Shown here: positions 44,345-53,704 of the stretch, piece after piece
How positions within the stretch are numbered: the first letter of the stretch is position 1
Layout of the letters: each line of letters begins with the position of its first letter
Origin: JBCCLJ01 sp039026915
GTDB taxonomy: Bacteria > Acidobacteriota > Thermoanaerobaculia > Multivoradales > Multivoraceae
DNA: 64,000 bases
Direction: 5' to 3'
NCBI GenBank assembly: GCA_039026915.1
Contig: JBCCLJ010000001.1
Span: 1 to 64,000, forward strand
Program-made: the position numbers and the translations under genes
The notes under the pieces: generated by a model
What the model saw: the letters and a program-made list of their open reading frames with translations, nothing else
The model's database searches: none
What the model was told of the DNA's origin: nothing

Positions 44345-44575
44345 TTACTCGGTGGTGTAGGGCAGCAGTGCCAGGTAGCGAGCGCGGTGAATCGCCTTGG
44401 CCAGCATGCGCTGGTGGCGGGCCGAGTTACCAGAGATGCGCCGAGGAAGTACCTTGGCGCGCTCGGGCACGAACTGCCGCAGGAGGTTCACGTCTTTGTA
44501 GTCGATGTACTCGATGCCGTCGGCGGTGAACTTGCACACCTTGCGGCGCCGGAAGAAGACTCTCTTTCTTGCCAT
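44345..44575 (-). CDS. rpsR: 30S ribosomal protein S18
   Basis: 76 aa. RKVCKFTADGIEYIDYKDVNLL and RISGNSARHQRMLAKAIHRAR identify S18. The single Cys near the N-terminus gives no full Zn site. It follows rpsF by 18 nt. The ssb gene often found between rpsF and rpsR is not here; it is at 56766. Confidence 0.98.
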   Translation of the reverse strand: MARKRVFFRRRKVCKFTADGIEYIDYKDVNLLRQFVPERAKVLPRRISGNSARHQRMLAKAIHRARYLALLPYTTE

Positions 44576-44593
44576 GGGGTCTCTCCAGTGAGA

Positions 44594-44953
44594 TCAGGCC
44601 GAAGCCTCGGCCTCAGCGTCCGGTGCCACCTTGCCTTTGCTGGCGGCGCGCTTGAGATCGAGATCGGTTCGCACGGTCAGGTAACGCAAGACCTTGTCGT
44701 TCTGGCGCATGCGCTGCTCCACCTCGGGGATGGAGTTCTTACCGTCGGGGGATTCGATGTAGTAGACGTGGTAGCGGCCTTCGTTGAGCTTCTCGATGGG
44801 ATAGGCCAGCTTGCGCTTGCCCCAGCTCTCTTCGCGCACTACCTGCGTCGTGCCGTCGCCGGTGAGCATGCCCTTGTACTCTTCGGTGAGAGCCACGGCA
44901 TCTTCGTCGCTCAGCCGCGGATCGGCGATGAAGACGAGTTCGTAAGTTCGCAT
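44594..44953 (-). CDS. rpsF: 30S ribosomal protein S6
   Basis: 119 aa. MRTYELVFIADPRLSDED and the conserved RKLAYPIEKLNEGRYHVYYIES segment identify S6; it binds S18 in the small-subunit platform. First gene of the S6-S18-L9 unit. It has a promoter about 200 nt upstream and a long leader, which in other bacteria binds the S6:S18 complex for feedback control. Confidence 0.98.
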   Translation of the reverse strand: MRTYELVFIADPRLSDEDAVALTEEYKGMLTGDGTTQVVREESWGKRKLAYPIEKLNEGRYHVYYIESPDGKNSIPEVEQRMRQNDKVLRYLTVRTDLDLKRAASKGKVAPDAEAEASA

Positions 44954-45155
44954 CTGTGGGTCGTGTCCTTAGGCGTCGTTCGCCGTTTGGTTGAGCAGAA
45001 ATCGTTGGGCCAGAAGGCGCCGGCACGCAGCGTAGAGGACGCGCGACCGTTGGCGGACGGTGCCGACTGCCTGCGATGCCTGCCCGCGACGCTTCCCTCG
45101 GAAGGAGTCACAGACGAAGGCGCCGAGGCGCAGGCACGCTGGGCCCGAAGCGTGG

Positions 45156-45184
45156 ATTCTACGACCGAGGGCCTGGGAACGCAA
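45156..45184 (-). promoter_or_regulatory. promoter of the rpsF-rpsR-rplI unit
   Basis: Minus strand TTGCGT (45184-45179), 17-nt spacer, TAGAAT (45161-45156). Predicted start near 45149. Confidence 0.6.
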
Positions 45185-45197
45185 GCTGAATTCAGCT
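45184..45197 (-). promoter_or_regulatory. 14-bp perfect palindrome abutting the -35
   Basis: AGCTGAATTCAGCT is a perfect palindrome that touches the upstream edge of the rpsF -35 box. It is a candidate regulator site. Confidence 0.45.
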
Positions 45198-45238
45198 CGC
45201 AAAAGGCTGCAAATGAGGCACTTGAAGGAACCTCGACT

Positions 45239-45267
45239 CCCCCGTCCACGACGGACGCGGACGGGGG
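45239..45267 (-). terminator. GC-rich hairpin after hppA, possible terminator
   Basis: CCCCCGTCC (45239-45247) and GGACGGGGG (45259-45267) form a 9-bp stem with an 11-nt loop, 13 nt past the hppA stop. There is no T-run, so intrinsic termination is uncertain. Confidence 0.4.
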
Positions 45268-45280
45268 GTGGCGTCGCGGC

Positions 45281-47353
<2,073 letters not shown>

Positions 47354-47366
47354 TTCAACCTCCTCT

Positions 47367-47383
47367 GAGCCCTGTCAGGGCTC
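47367..47383 (-). promoter_or_regulatory. 17-bp palindrome in the hppA leader
   Basis: GAGCCCTG-T-CAGGGCTC, perfect 8-bp arms around one base, directly upstream of the hppA ribosome-binding site. The one-base centre fits a DNA operator better than an RNA hairpin. Confidence 0.5.
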
Positions 47384-47448
47384 GGTCTGGACAAAATCAA
47401 AAACGAAAGCGAATTCGAGAGAAAACCGATCTACGAAGCCAATGGGTG

Positions 47449-48045
47449 CTAGTTGAACTGACTCATCGTCGCCGTCACACCCTCTTTGAGCCAGCTGTCG
47501 CAAGCGTCTGCGGCTCTTTCGATGACCGCCTCGACGAGCTCTTCCTCCGTCGCGGTGAAGTCCTCCAGGACGAAACGGACGAGGTCGTCGATCTCACCGT
47601 CCTCTGGCGCGACTCCAACCCGAAGTCGCGGCACCTCGTCGGTGCGCAGACTCTCGATCACGGATTCCATGCCTCGATGCCCCCCGGGGCTTCCCTTGGC
47701 CCGGAGGCGCAGGCGCCCCAGCGGAAAGGCCACTTCGTCGTAGACGACGAGGACGGAGCTCGGCACGTATTCGAAGTGTTCTTTCAAGCAACGCACAGCA
47801 AAGCCGCTCCGGTTCATGAAGGTCTGCGGCAGGGCGAGGTCGACGCCGGAGCTCCGAGCGAAGCGGCTGTTGCACAGCGTCTCATCGAGCGACATCCCCC
47901 AGCGCGCCGCCAACGCCTCGACGACACGAAACCCGAGGTTGTGGCGCGTGCGCTCGTATTCGCGCCCCGGGTTGCCCAGGCCGACGATGAGGCGACGCTG
48001 GGACGCGGCCTCGGCAACCGGTCCATCCTGGGTCTCCTCCCCCAC
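47449..48045 (-). CDS. pth: peptidyl-tRNA hydrolase
   Basis: 198 aa. Releases tRNA from abortive peptidyl-tRNA. LIVGLGNPGREYERTRHNLGF holds catalytic H35; QTFMNRSG, VVYDEV and GSPGGHRGMESVI are intact. GTG start; the first 17 residues are extra relative to the usual family start. It follows rplY after 131 nt that contain a hairpin. Confidence 0.97.
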   Translation of the reverse strand: MGEETQDGPVAEAASQRRLIVGLGNPGREYERTRHNLGFRVVEALAARWGMSLDETLCNSRFARSSGVDLALPQTFMNRSGFAVRCLKEHFEYVPSSVLVVYDEVAFPLGRLRLRAKGSPGGHRGMESVIESLRTDEVPRLRVGVAPEDGEIDDLVRFVLEDFTATEEELVEAVIERAADACDSWLKEGVTATMSQFN

Positions 48046-48093
48046 TTCGAGCCGTTCAGGAGTCGGCGCGGCGGAGGTCGCACCGGGCGGCCT

Positions 48094-48118
48094 CCGCCTC
48101 TCGCACAGTGCGAGGCGG
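48094..48118 (-). other. hairpin between rplY and pth
   Basis: CCGCCTC (48094-48100) pairs with GAGGCGG (48112-48118); inside it GCAC-A-GTGC continues the stem after a small bulge. No T-run. It is an RNA structure that could uncouple pth expression from rplY or protect a 3' end. Confidence 0.4.
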
Positions 48119-48176
48119 GTTCGAAGTCGAGTCCGTCAACTCAGAGTCTCTCCGTGAGGGAGGGCGTCGGGCGCGA

Positions 48177-48824
48177 TCAGTCTTCAGTGCCTTCGGCTGC
48201 CTCGGGTGCCGCCTCGGCGCCTTCAGCTGCCTCTTCGTCCTCGTCTTCCGAAACCGTCTCGGCGATGCGAGCAGCGGTGATCGAGGCGATGACGCGCTCA
48301 GGATCGTCGATGAGCTCGACGCCCTCGCCGAGCTCGAGATCCTTCGCCTCGGCGTGTTGACCGACGTGCAGTTCCTCGACGTTGACGGTGACCGTCTCGG
48401 GGATGTTGCCGGGCAGACATTCGACCTCGACCTCACGGTTGACGAAGTCGATCATGCCGCCCTCCATCCGCACGCCGAGGGGCTCGCCGACGAGCTCGAC
48501 GGGAACCTGCAGCCGGATCTTCTCGGACATGTTGACGCGCTGAAAATCGATGTGCAGGACCTGCCCGCTGACCGGATCGACGTCCAGCTCCTTGATCATG
48601 GCGTGGCGCGTCTGGTCGGTGCCTTCGAGAGAGAGCAGGAAGACGGCGTTCTCGCCAGCGTTGCGCAGGAGCTTGGCGATCGTTCGCTCGGCCACCTGAA
48701 TGTTGGCCGGATCGAGCTCTCCGCCGTAGACGACGGCGGGAATCCTGCCTTCGGTACGCAGCTGCCGGTTCTTGTTCTTTCCGGTTTCTTCCCGGTTCTG
48801 CACTTCGATCGTGAGTTCGGACAT
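48177..48824 (-). CDS. rplY: 50S ribosomal protein L25, Ctc type
   Basis: 215 aa, the long two-domain form (L25 plus TL5/Ctc C-domain) that binds 5S rRNA. Seen are RTEGRIPAVVYGGELDP, HIDFQRVNMSEKIRLQVPVEL and ECLPGNIPETVTVNVEELHVG, then a Glu/Ala-rich acidic tail. GAGG Shine-Dalgarno upstream. The prs-rplY-pth order is widely conserved. Confidence 0.97.
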   Translation of the reverse strand: MSELTIEVQNREETGKNKNRQLRTEGRIPAVVYGGELDPANIQVAERTIAKLLRNAGENAVFLLSLEGTDQTRHAMIKELDVDPVSGQVLHIDFQRVNMSEKIRLQVPVELVGEPLGVRMEGGMIDFVNREVEVECLPGNIPETVTVNVEELHVGQHAEAKDLELGEGVELIDDPERVIASITAARIAETVSEDEDEEAAEGAEAAPEAAEGTED

Positions 48825-48868
48825 GACTTACCTCGTGAGAGCCGTGTTGCTCTCAGGTTCGGCGGCTC

Positions 48869-49810
48869 TCAAACGAAGAGCGAGCTCACCGAGCTGTTGT
48901 CGTGGATCCGACGGATGGCCTCACCCAGTAGGGGCGCAACCGTCAAAGGGACGAGCTTGCCGCAGCGCGACAGCTTCTCTTCTTGTGGCGTGGTGTTGGT
49001 GACGAGCACCTTGTCCAACGCGGATTCGTTGATGCGATCGAGCGCCGGCCCGGAGAGAACGCCGTGGATCCCCACGGCGTAGACACCCGAAGCGCCCTGA
49101 TCCTTCAGCGACTCGACCGTGTTCACGAGCGTACCGCCGGTGTCGATGATGTCGTCGACGATGACGACGTTGCGGCCCTCGACGTTGCCGATCACGTTCA
49201 TCACCTCGGCCTGATTGGCAGCCACTCGACGTTTGTCGACGATGGCGAGGTCGGAATCGAGCCGCTTGGCGATGGCCCGGGCGCGAGCGACGCCGCCAGC
49301 GTCGGGAGCGACGATCATCGGCTCGTCGAGCCCCAGCTTGCGAATCTCGTCCAGAAGGACCGGAGCGGCGAAGAGGTGATCGACCGGCACATCGAAGTAG
49401 CCCGAGATCTGGGCCGCGTGAACGTCCATCGTCAGGATGCGATCGGCACCCGCGGCAGAGACCAGGTCAGCGACCAGCTTCGCAGTGATCGGTACCCGCG
49501 GCTTGTCCTTTTTGTCCTGCCGGGCATAGCCGTAGTACGGAATCACAGCGGTCACGCGCGATGCCGAGGAACGCTTGAACGTATCCAGCATGATCAGCAG
49601 CTCCACGAAGTTGCTGTTGACCGGCGGACAGGTCGGCTGCACGACGAAGACATCGCGACCGCGAACGTTCTCCTCGATCTGAAAGAACGTCTCACCGTCA
49701 GAGAAATCGAAAAGAGTGACCTCGCCGACGTCGAGCTCCAGGTAGTCGCTGATCTCTTTCGTCAGAGCGGGGTGAGCACGACCGCCGAAGATCTTGAGCT
49801 CGCTGTACAT
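48869..49810 (-). CDS. prs: ribose-phosphate pyrophosphokinase
   Basis: 313 aa. Makes PRPP for nucleotide, His and Trp synthesis. PTCPPVNSNFVELLIMLDTFKRSSA, YYGYARQDKKDKPR, MDVHAAQISGYF and the PRPP loop VVIVDDIIDTGGT are intact. ATG start. It lies 235 nt downstream of spoVG; the usual neighbour ispE is missing from this position. Confidence 0.98.
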   Translation of the reverse strand: MYSELKIFGGRAHPALTKEISDYLELDVGEVTLFDFSDGETFFQIEENVRGRDVFVVQPTCPPVNSNFVELLIMLDTFKRSSASRVTAVIPYYGYARQDKKDKPRVPITAKLVADLVSAAGADRILTMDVHAAQISGYFDVPVDHLFAAPVLLDEIRKLGLDEPMIVAPDAGGVARARAIAKRLDSDLAIVDKRRVAANQAEVMNVIGNVEGRNVVIVDDIIDTGGTLVNTVESLKDQGASGVYAVGIHGVLSGPALDRINESALDKVLVTNTTPQEEKLSRCGKLVPLTVAPLLGEAIRRIHDNSSVSSLFV

Positions 49811-49848
49811 GTCTTGAGGCAGTCCCTCGATGACTCGGAGTGGATCGG

Positions 49849-49874
49849 AAAAAACTGAAGGCCGTCAAGCGGCC
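49849..49874 (-). other. hairpin plus T-run in the prs leader
   Basis: Minus strand GGCCG-CTTGA-CGGCC (49874-49860), then TTCAG and six T (49854-49849), 39 nt before the prs start. The five-base gap makes it a poor intrinsic terminator; it could be a weak terminator for spoVG or a prs attenuator. The rest of 49811-50045 shows no gene; TTTTGC/TACACT-like boxes around 49970-50000 are a weak promoter candidate. Confidence 0.3.
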
Positions 49875-50045
49875 GAGCCGAGGAGCGCTCTGGTGCGCTG
49901 GGCCTGCGGTGCGTGGCCTCGTTCTGGGCGCACTGAGACCGGGGAACGCCCTCGTTCGATGGCGCGAAGTGTACATCACGCTCGGGCAGCGCAAAAGGCC
50001 CAGAATCAGAGCTGTGGCGGTGCTGACGGACAGCCGCCGTGCGGG

Positions 50046-50432
50046 TCAGACCACGGTCCAGAGCGAACGACGATCGGCCAGAGAGTCTGGCCGCTCCGAC
50101 TCGACCTCCGCCGGCTGGCTCAACGGCCGAGCCCGCAGCTCGCCGCGCTCGCGCGCCTCCTCCACCGGCTCGCCCCTCGCTTCCAGCTCACTCTCGTATG
50201 TCTCGAGAATCGCCGTTTCGAGCCAGCGACGCGTTTCGTTGTTCAGCGGATGCGCGACATCCTTGAACTCACCGTTTTTCTTGCGCCGGCTGGGCATGCT
50301 GATGAAGAGACCGTCCCGGCCCTGAATGACCTTGATGTCGTTGACCATGAAGCAGTGATCGAGCACAACGGACACGAAGGCCTTGAGCTTCTCTTCGCCA
50401 AGAATGAAGACCTTGACCTCGGTTATCTCCAC
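50046..50432 (-). CDS. spoVG: SpoVG family RNA/DNA-binding regulator
   Basis: 128 aa from GTG 50432. This start gives MEITEVKVF, matching the family, and has GAGGTG six nt upstream; an earlier in-frame GTG (50441) lacks one. Core motifs are FVSVVLDHCFMVNDIKVI, GLFISMPSRRKKNGEFKDVAHPLN and the C-terminal helix. SpoVG binds nucleic acids and tunes gene expression in many non-spore-formers. The C-terminal 30 residues are charged and variable. Confidence 0.93.
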   Translation of the reverse strand: MEITEVKVFILGEEKLKAFVSVVLDHCFMVNDIKVIQGRDGLFISMPSRRKKNGEFKDVAHPLNNETRRWLETAILETYESELEARGEPVEEARERGELRARPLSQPAEVESERPDSLADRRSLWTVV

Positions 50433-50622
50433 GGGAAGCACCTCGGATCGCTGCTCGCCGAACGCGGTGAACGTCGACTCGGCCCGAGTTGCGCTGGGCG
50501 CGCCAACGAGGCCGGTCGGTCGAAGAGGAGCGGGAGCGACTCTCCGACGGACGACGAAAATGTATTGTCGGAAGGTTTCCCTGACTATACACCAGCCGGC
50601 TTCCGCACGTGCCGCGCGACCT

Positions 50623-51387
50623 TCAGTCGCACTCTCCGGCCCCGAAGCCTTCGGGCACGACGAGCGCTTCAGGCTCTCTCTGAAGAGGCTGCGAGCGACT
50701 CGATCGCCAGCGCAGCTGCAGGTCTTCGAAGCGCGCGGAGAGGAAAGACAACTCGCCCTCCCGCCCCCAGTAGACCTCGGGCTCTCCGTCCTTCCAGAGC
50801 GTCCAGGAGTCGAGCTCGTCGTCGACCAGACGCGTCGTCCAACGTCGGCCTTGCCGATCCTCGAACTCCCAGTGCCCCTCTGTCATCTCTCGAGGGTTCA
50901 GCGGAACCGACGGGAGGCGGTTCAGCAGCAGCGCGGGAAGTCGACTGAACGACAGCGGGCCGAGCGGAACGCCGAGAATCTCGACGTCTCCTTCGAACCA
51001 GCAGTGCGTCTTGTCGCGGAAGTTCAGCAGCAGAGCACGATCGTCGTCCGCCGCGATACGGAACCAGCGGCGGCCGAGGCGATCCGTGCCCTGAACGCTG
51101 AAGCGGTCGGAGTCTCTCAGACGGAGTGCAAGCCTCAGAGTGCCATCGCCCTCGGGCCCCTTGTAGTTGAACGTGACCAGTCTCTGCGTCTCGAGGTCCT
51201 CCGGCTCCAGACCGCTCCAGCGCTCGAGCCCCTCGGTGGCAGCAGCACCTGCCTCCGGGATCGCCTCCGTCTCCAGGGAAGTCTCGGGGACCGCGGGGGA
51301 AGGAGCGCCGCTACAGGCGTTGACGAGCAGGGTCAGCGTAAGAAGCGCAGGCGCGGCGCTTCCCCGGACCGTCCCGACTCGAATCAT
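50623..51387 (-). CDS. LolB/DUF4292-like outer-membrane lipoprotein
   Basis: 254 aa. Signal peptide with lipobox LVNAC (about residues 21-25), a Glu/Ala/Pro linker, then an antiparallel beta-sheet domain (LVTFNYKGPEGDGTLRLALR, HCWFEGDVEILGVPL) resembling LolB/LppX-fold lipoproteins. LolB sits beside ispE-prs in Enterobacteria, and this gene lies upstream of spoVG-prs, which supports the guess. Start overlaps the TPR gene stop as ATGA. Confidence 0.7.
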   Translation of the reverse strand: MIRVGTVRGSAAPALLTLTLLVNACSGAPSPAVPETSLETEAIPEAGAAATEGLERWSGLEPEDLETQRLVTFNYKGPEGDGTLRLALRLRDSDRFSVQGTDRLGRRWFRIAADDDRALLLNFRDKTHCWFEGDVEILGVPLGPLSFSRLPALLLNRLPSVPLNPREMTEGHWEFEDRQGRRWTTRLVDDELDSWTLWKDGEPEVYWGREGELSFLSARFEDLQLRWRSSRSQPLQREPEALVVPEGFGAGECD

Positions 51388-53480
51388 GGGCTCTCGAGCA
51401 GCGCCTCGAGCTTGCCTTGCACGTCGCCCTCAGCCTGGTCGATCCCCTGGTCTTCGAGGGCGACCGCCTTTTCGTAGGCGTCGACCGCCAGGTCTCGCTC
51501 ACCCCGCGCTCGATAAACGTCGCCGAGGTGCTCCAGGATCGTCGCGTTGTCGGGCGACAGATCGATCGCTCGTTCGAGCTCACGCTGAGCCTCTTCGAAG
51601 CGGCCGAGCCGGTACAGCGCCCACCCCAGCGAGTCCGCGTAGGCTCCGTTCTCAGGCTCCATGTCGACGGCGCGCTGAATCAGCTCGTAGCCCTCGTCCA
51701 CGTTGCGATCGGAGTCGACCCACATGTAGCCGAGGTAGTTCATGGCTGTGCTGTCGTTCTCGCGGATCGCCAGGACCGACTGAAATTCGCGGGCAGCGCC
51801 GTCGAGATCACCGGTGCGCTCGAGGGCTTGTCCGAGCATGAAGTGAGCGTCGGCGCGGAGCTCCGCGTTCTCGACCGCCTGCGGACTCTCGACGGCCCGT
51901 CGGAAGAAGGGCGCGGCGCGCTCGAATCCTTCGGGATTGGAGAAGAACTGACCCGCCGTGAAGAGTCTCTCGAAGCTGCCCTCCTCGACGTACTTCTCGA
52001 TGACCGCAATCGCGTCGTCCTCGCGGTCGAGCTGAAAGTAGACCTGGGCACGGCCGAGGGGAATGTTGGGCTGGGCCATGGCCTCTTCGGCGACGAGTTC
52101 GTCTCGCTCGAGCGTGCGCAGAGCCTCGCGCCGGCGACCGGCCGTTGCCAGCATACGAGCTTCACGCAGAACGAGAGTCGCGGGGACTTCGCTGTAGCGG
52201 CGCTGCTCTCGGCGCAGCAGCTGCAGCGCCGACTGCGGATCCTCGAGCTGCATCAACGCATCGAGGTGCAGGGACAGAGCCCGAAGGCGGACGGCTTCGT
52301 CTGCGCTTCCGAGAAGATCCTGAGTGAGGTCGCGCACGCGCAGCCAGCGACCGCGACGTGCCTCGAGCCGCGCCAGTCGATCGCGTACTTCTGCGACGAG
52401 GGCTGGACGGCCACTCGCCACCTCGACGAGTCCTTCCAGAATGCTCGCCGCCGACTCGACGTCTCCGTCGGCCTCGAGAAGGCGCGCGAGGAACAGCGGA
52501 ATCCTGAGGTCGCGTCGCCCCTCTTCGCCCAGGCCGCGCAGGACGCGAATCGCCTCGTCGACTTCACCGAGGCTGCCGAGGATGTTTGCCTCGAGAAAGC
52601 CGAGACTGCCGCGCGTCGCCGGAGTCGGCTCCGCCTGGCGCACGGTCTCCAGAGCCTTCTGCAGATCCTCTCGGCTGCGGTCGCGACCGACCCCGGGAGA
52701 TTGCGATCTGAGGAGGTATTCTCGTGCCAGCGCCTCGAGGAGTCTCGGGTCCTCGTTGCGAGTGCCGCGACGGCCCAACAGGATGTCGATCGCGGCGCTG
52801 TGGTTCCCCTTCTCGCTCTCCAGCTCGGCGAGTCGGAGGCGGCTGTCGAGCGACTCCTGCTCGAGACGGAGGACCTCTTCGAGCAGTTCGCGAGCTCGCT
52901 CGGTCTTGCCGGCCTTCGTCAGAGTGTCGATGAGAAGGCGCTTGAGCTGCTGGTTGTCGTTGTTGTTCCGAACGAGCTCTTCGTAGACGTCGATGGCTTT
53001 GTCGACGTCGCCGGAGCCCTGGTAGAGCTGACCGAGGATCAGCATGCCCTCGATGTCATCCGGGTCGACCTCTCGCAGCCGTTCGAACGTCGACACGGCG
53101 CGATTCAGCGCCGCGTCGCTACGTCCGGCCTGAGCCAGCTGAATCTGGCCGTAGGCACGTAGAACGACCGGTTCGTCGGGCGCCAGCTCGCGGGCCTTCT
53201 CCACCTGCTTCTGGGCGCGCCCGAGCAGGCGCTGACGGTAGAGGAACTCTGCGAATTCGACCCTCAGGAACGGCTCTTCCGAGTCGAGCTCGACGGCCTT
53301 TTCGAAGCTCTCCAGAGCGCCGTCGGCGTCACCCTCCTCGACCTGAGCGCCGGCCAGCCACCAGTGATACGCCGCTTCGACACGCTCCTCGTCGGCTCCG
53401 AGCGCCGGAGCGCAGACTACGAGACCCGCGACCACGAGGGCCGGGAGAAGTTTGGCGCGGAGGGATTCGAGAGAGGACAA
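51384..53480 (-). CDS. secreted TPR-repeat protein
   Basis: 698 aa. Signal peptide (LLPALVVAGLVVCAPALGA, cleavage near 29), then about 15 TPR units across the protein, for example WWLAGAQVEEGDADGALESF, LILGQLYQGSGDVDKAIDVYEEL and LGWALYRLGRFEEAQRELERAI. No enzymatic domain. Probably a periplasmic scaffold acting with the following LolB-like lipoprotein, whose start it overlaps. TTG start with no Shine-Dalgarno; a promoter candidate lies at 53535-53564. Confidence 0.88.
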   Translation of the reverse strand: MSSLESLRAKLLPALVVAGLVVCAPALGADEERVEAAYHWWLAGAQVEEGDADGALESFEKAVELDSEEPFLRVEFAEFLYRQRLLGRAQKQVEKARELAPDEPVVLRAYGQIQLAQAGRSDAALNRAVSTFERLREVDPDDIEGMLILGQLYQGSGDVDKAIDVYEELVRNNNDNQQLKRLLIDTLTKAGKTERARELLEEVLRLEQESLDSRLRLAELESEKGNHSAAIDILLGRRGTRNEDPRLLEALAREYLLRSQSPGVGRDRSREDLQKALETVRQAEPTPATRGSLGFLEANILGSLGEVDEAIRVLRGLGEEGRRDLRIPLFLARLLEADGDVESAASILEGLVEVASGRPALVAEVRDRLARLEARRGRWLRVRDLTQDLLGSADEAVRLRALSLHLDALMQLEDPQSALQLLRREQRRYSEVPATLVLREARMLATAGRRREALRTLERDELVAEEAMAQPNIPLGRAQVYFQLDREDDAIAVIEKYVEEGSFERLFTAGQFFSNPEGFERAAPFFRRAVESPQAVENAELRADAHFMLGQALERTGDLDGAAREFQSVLAIRENDSTAMNYLGYMWVDSDRNVDEGYELIQRAVDMEPENGAYADSLGWALYRLGRFEEAQRELERAIDLSPDNATILEHLGDVYRARGERDLAVDAYEKAVALEDQGIDQAEGDVQGKLEALLESP

Positions 53481-53534
53481 GGAGGAGACCGATGTGGAGG
53501 TTGGGAGCTGGCCGGAGACGTCCCGAGACCCCGC

Positions 53535-53585
53535 AAGGTATCAGTCGCCCGCAATCTTTTACAAGAATCGCGCCCTCCATATAAT
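53535..53585. promoter_or_regulatory. face-to-face divergent promoters
   Basis: Plus: TTTACA (53558-53563), 16-nt spacer, consensus TATAAT (53580-53585). Minus: TTGTAA (53564-53559), 18-nt spacer, TACCTT (53540-53535). The two -35 boxes occupy the same bases, so the promoters should exclude each other. Plus leader about 113 nt. The rest of 53481-53704 shows no gene. Confidence 0.6.
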
Positions 53586-53704
53586 TCCCCCTGGATCGGC
53601 GATCTGCCGAGTCCGACGACCCGAGGGCGATCTCCATCGACTTCGGGCGTCCATGGAGCGGGGAAACAGATGGAGTCAGAGGCCGAAAGCCACCGGAGCA
53701 CGCC

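Larger units (their letters stand above)
44954..45280 (-). other. intergenic region: rpsF leader, promoter and hppA end
   Basis: 327 bases without a gene. On the minus strand it holds a good promoter at 45156-45184, a palindrome next to the -35, a predicted rpsF leader of about 195 nt (45149-44954) and, next to hppA, a 9-bp hairpin. Short frames here show no protein signature. Confidence 0.6.

Noticed and set aside
49811..50045. Possible tRNA between spoVG and prs, as seen beside prs in other bacteria
   Set aside because: No TTCGA T-loop, cloverleaf or CCA is present.
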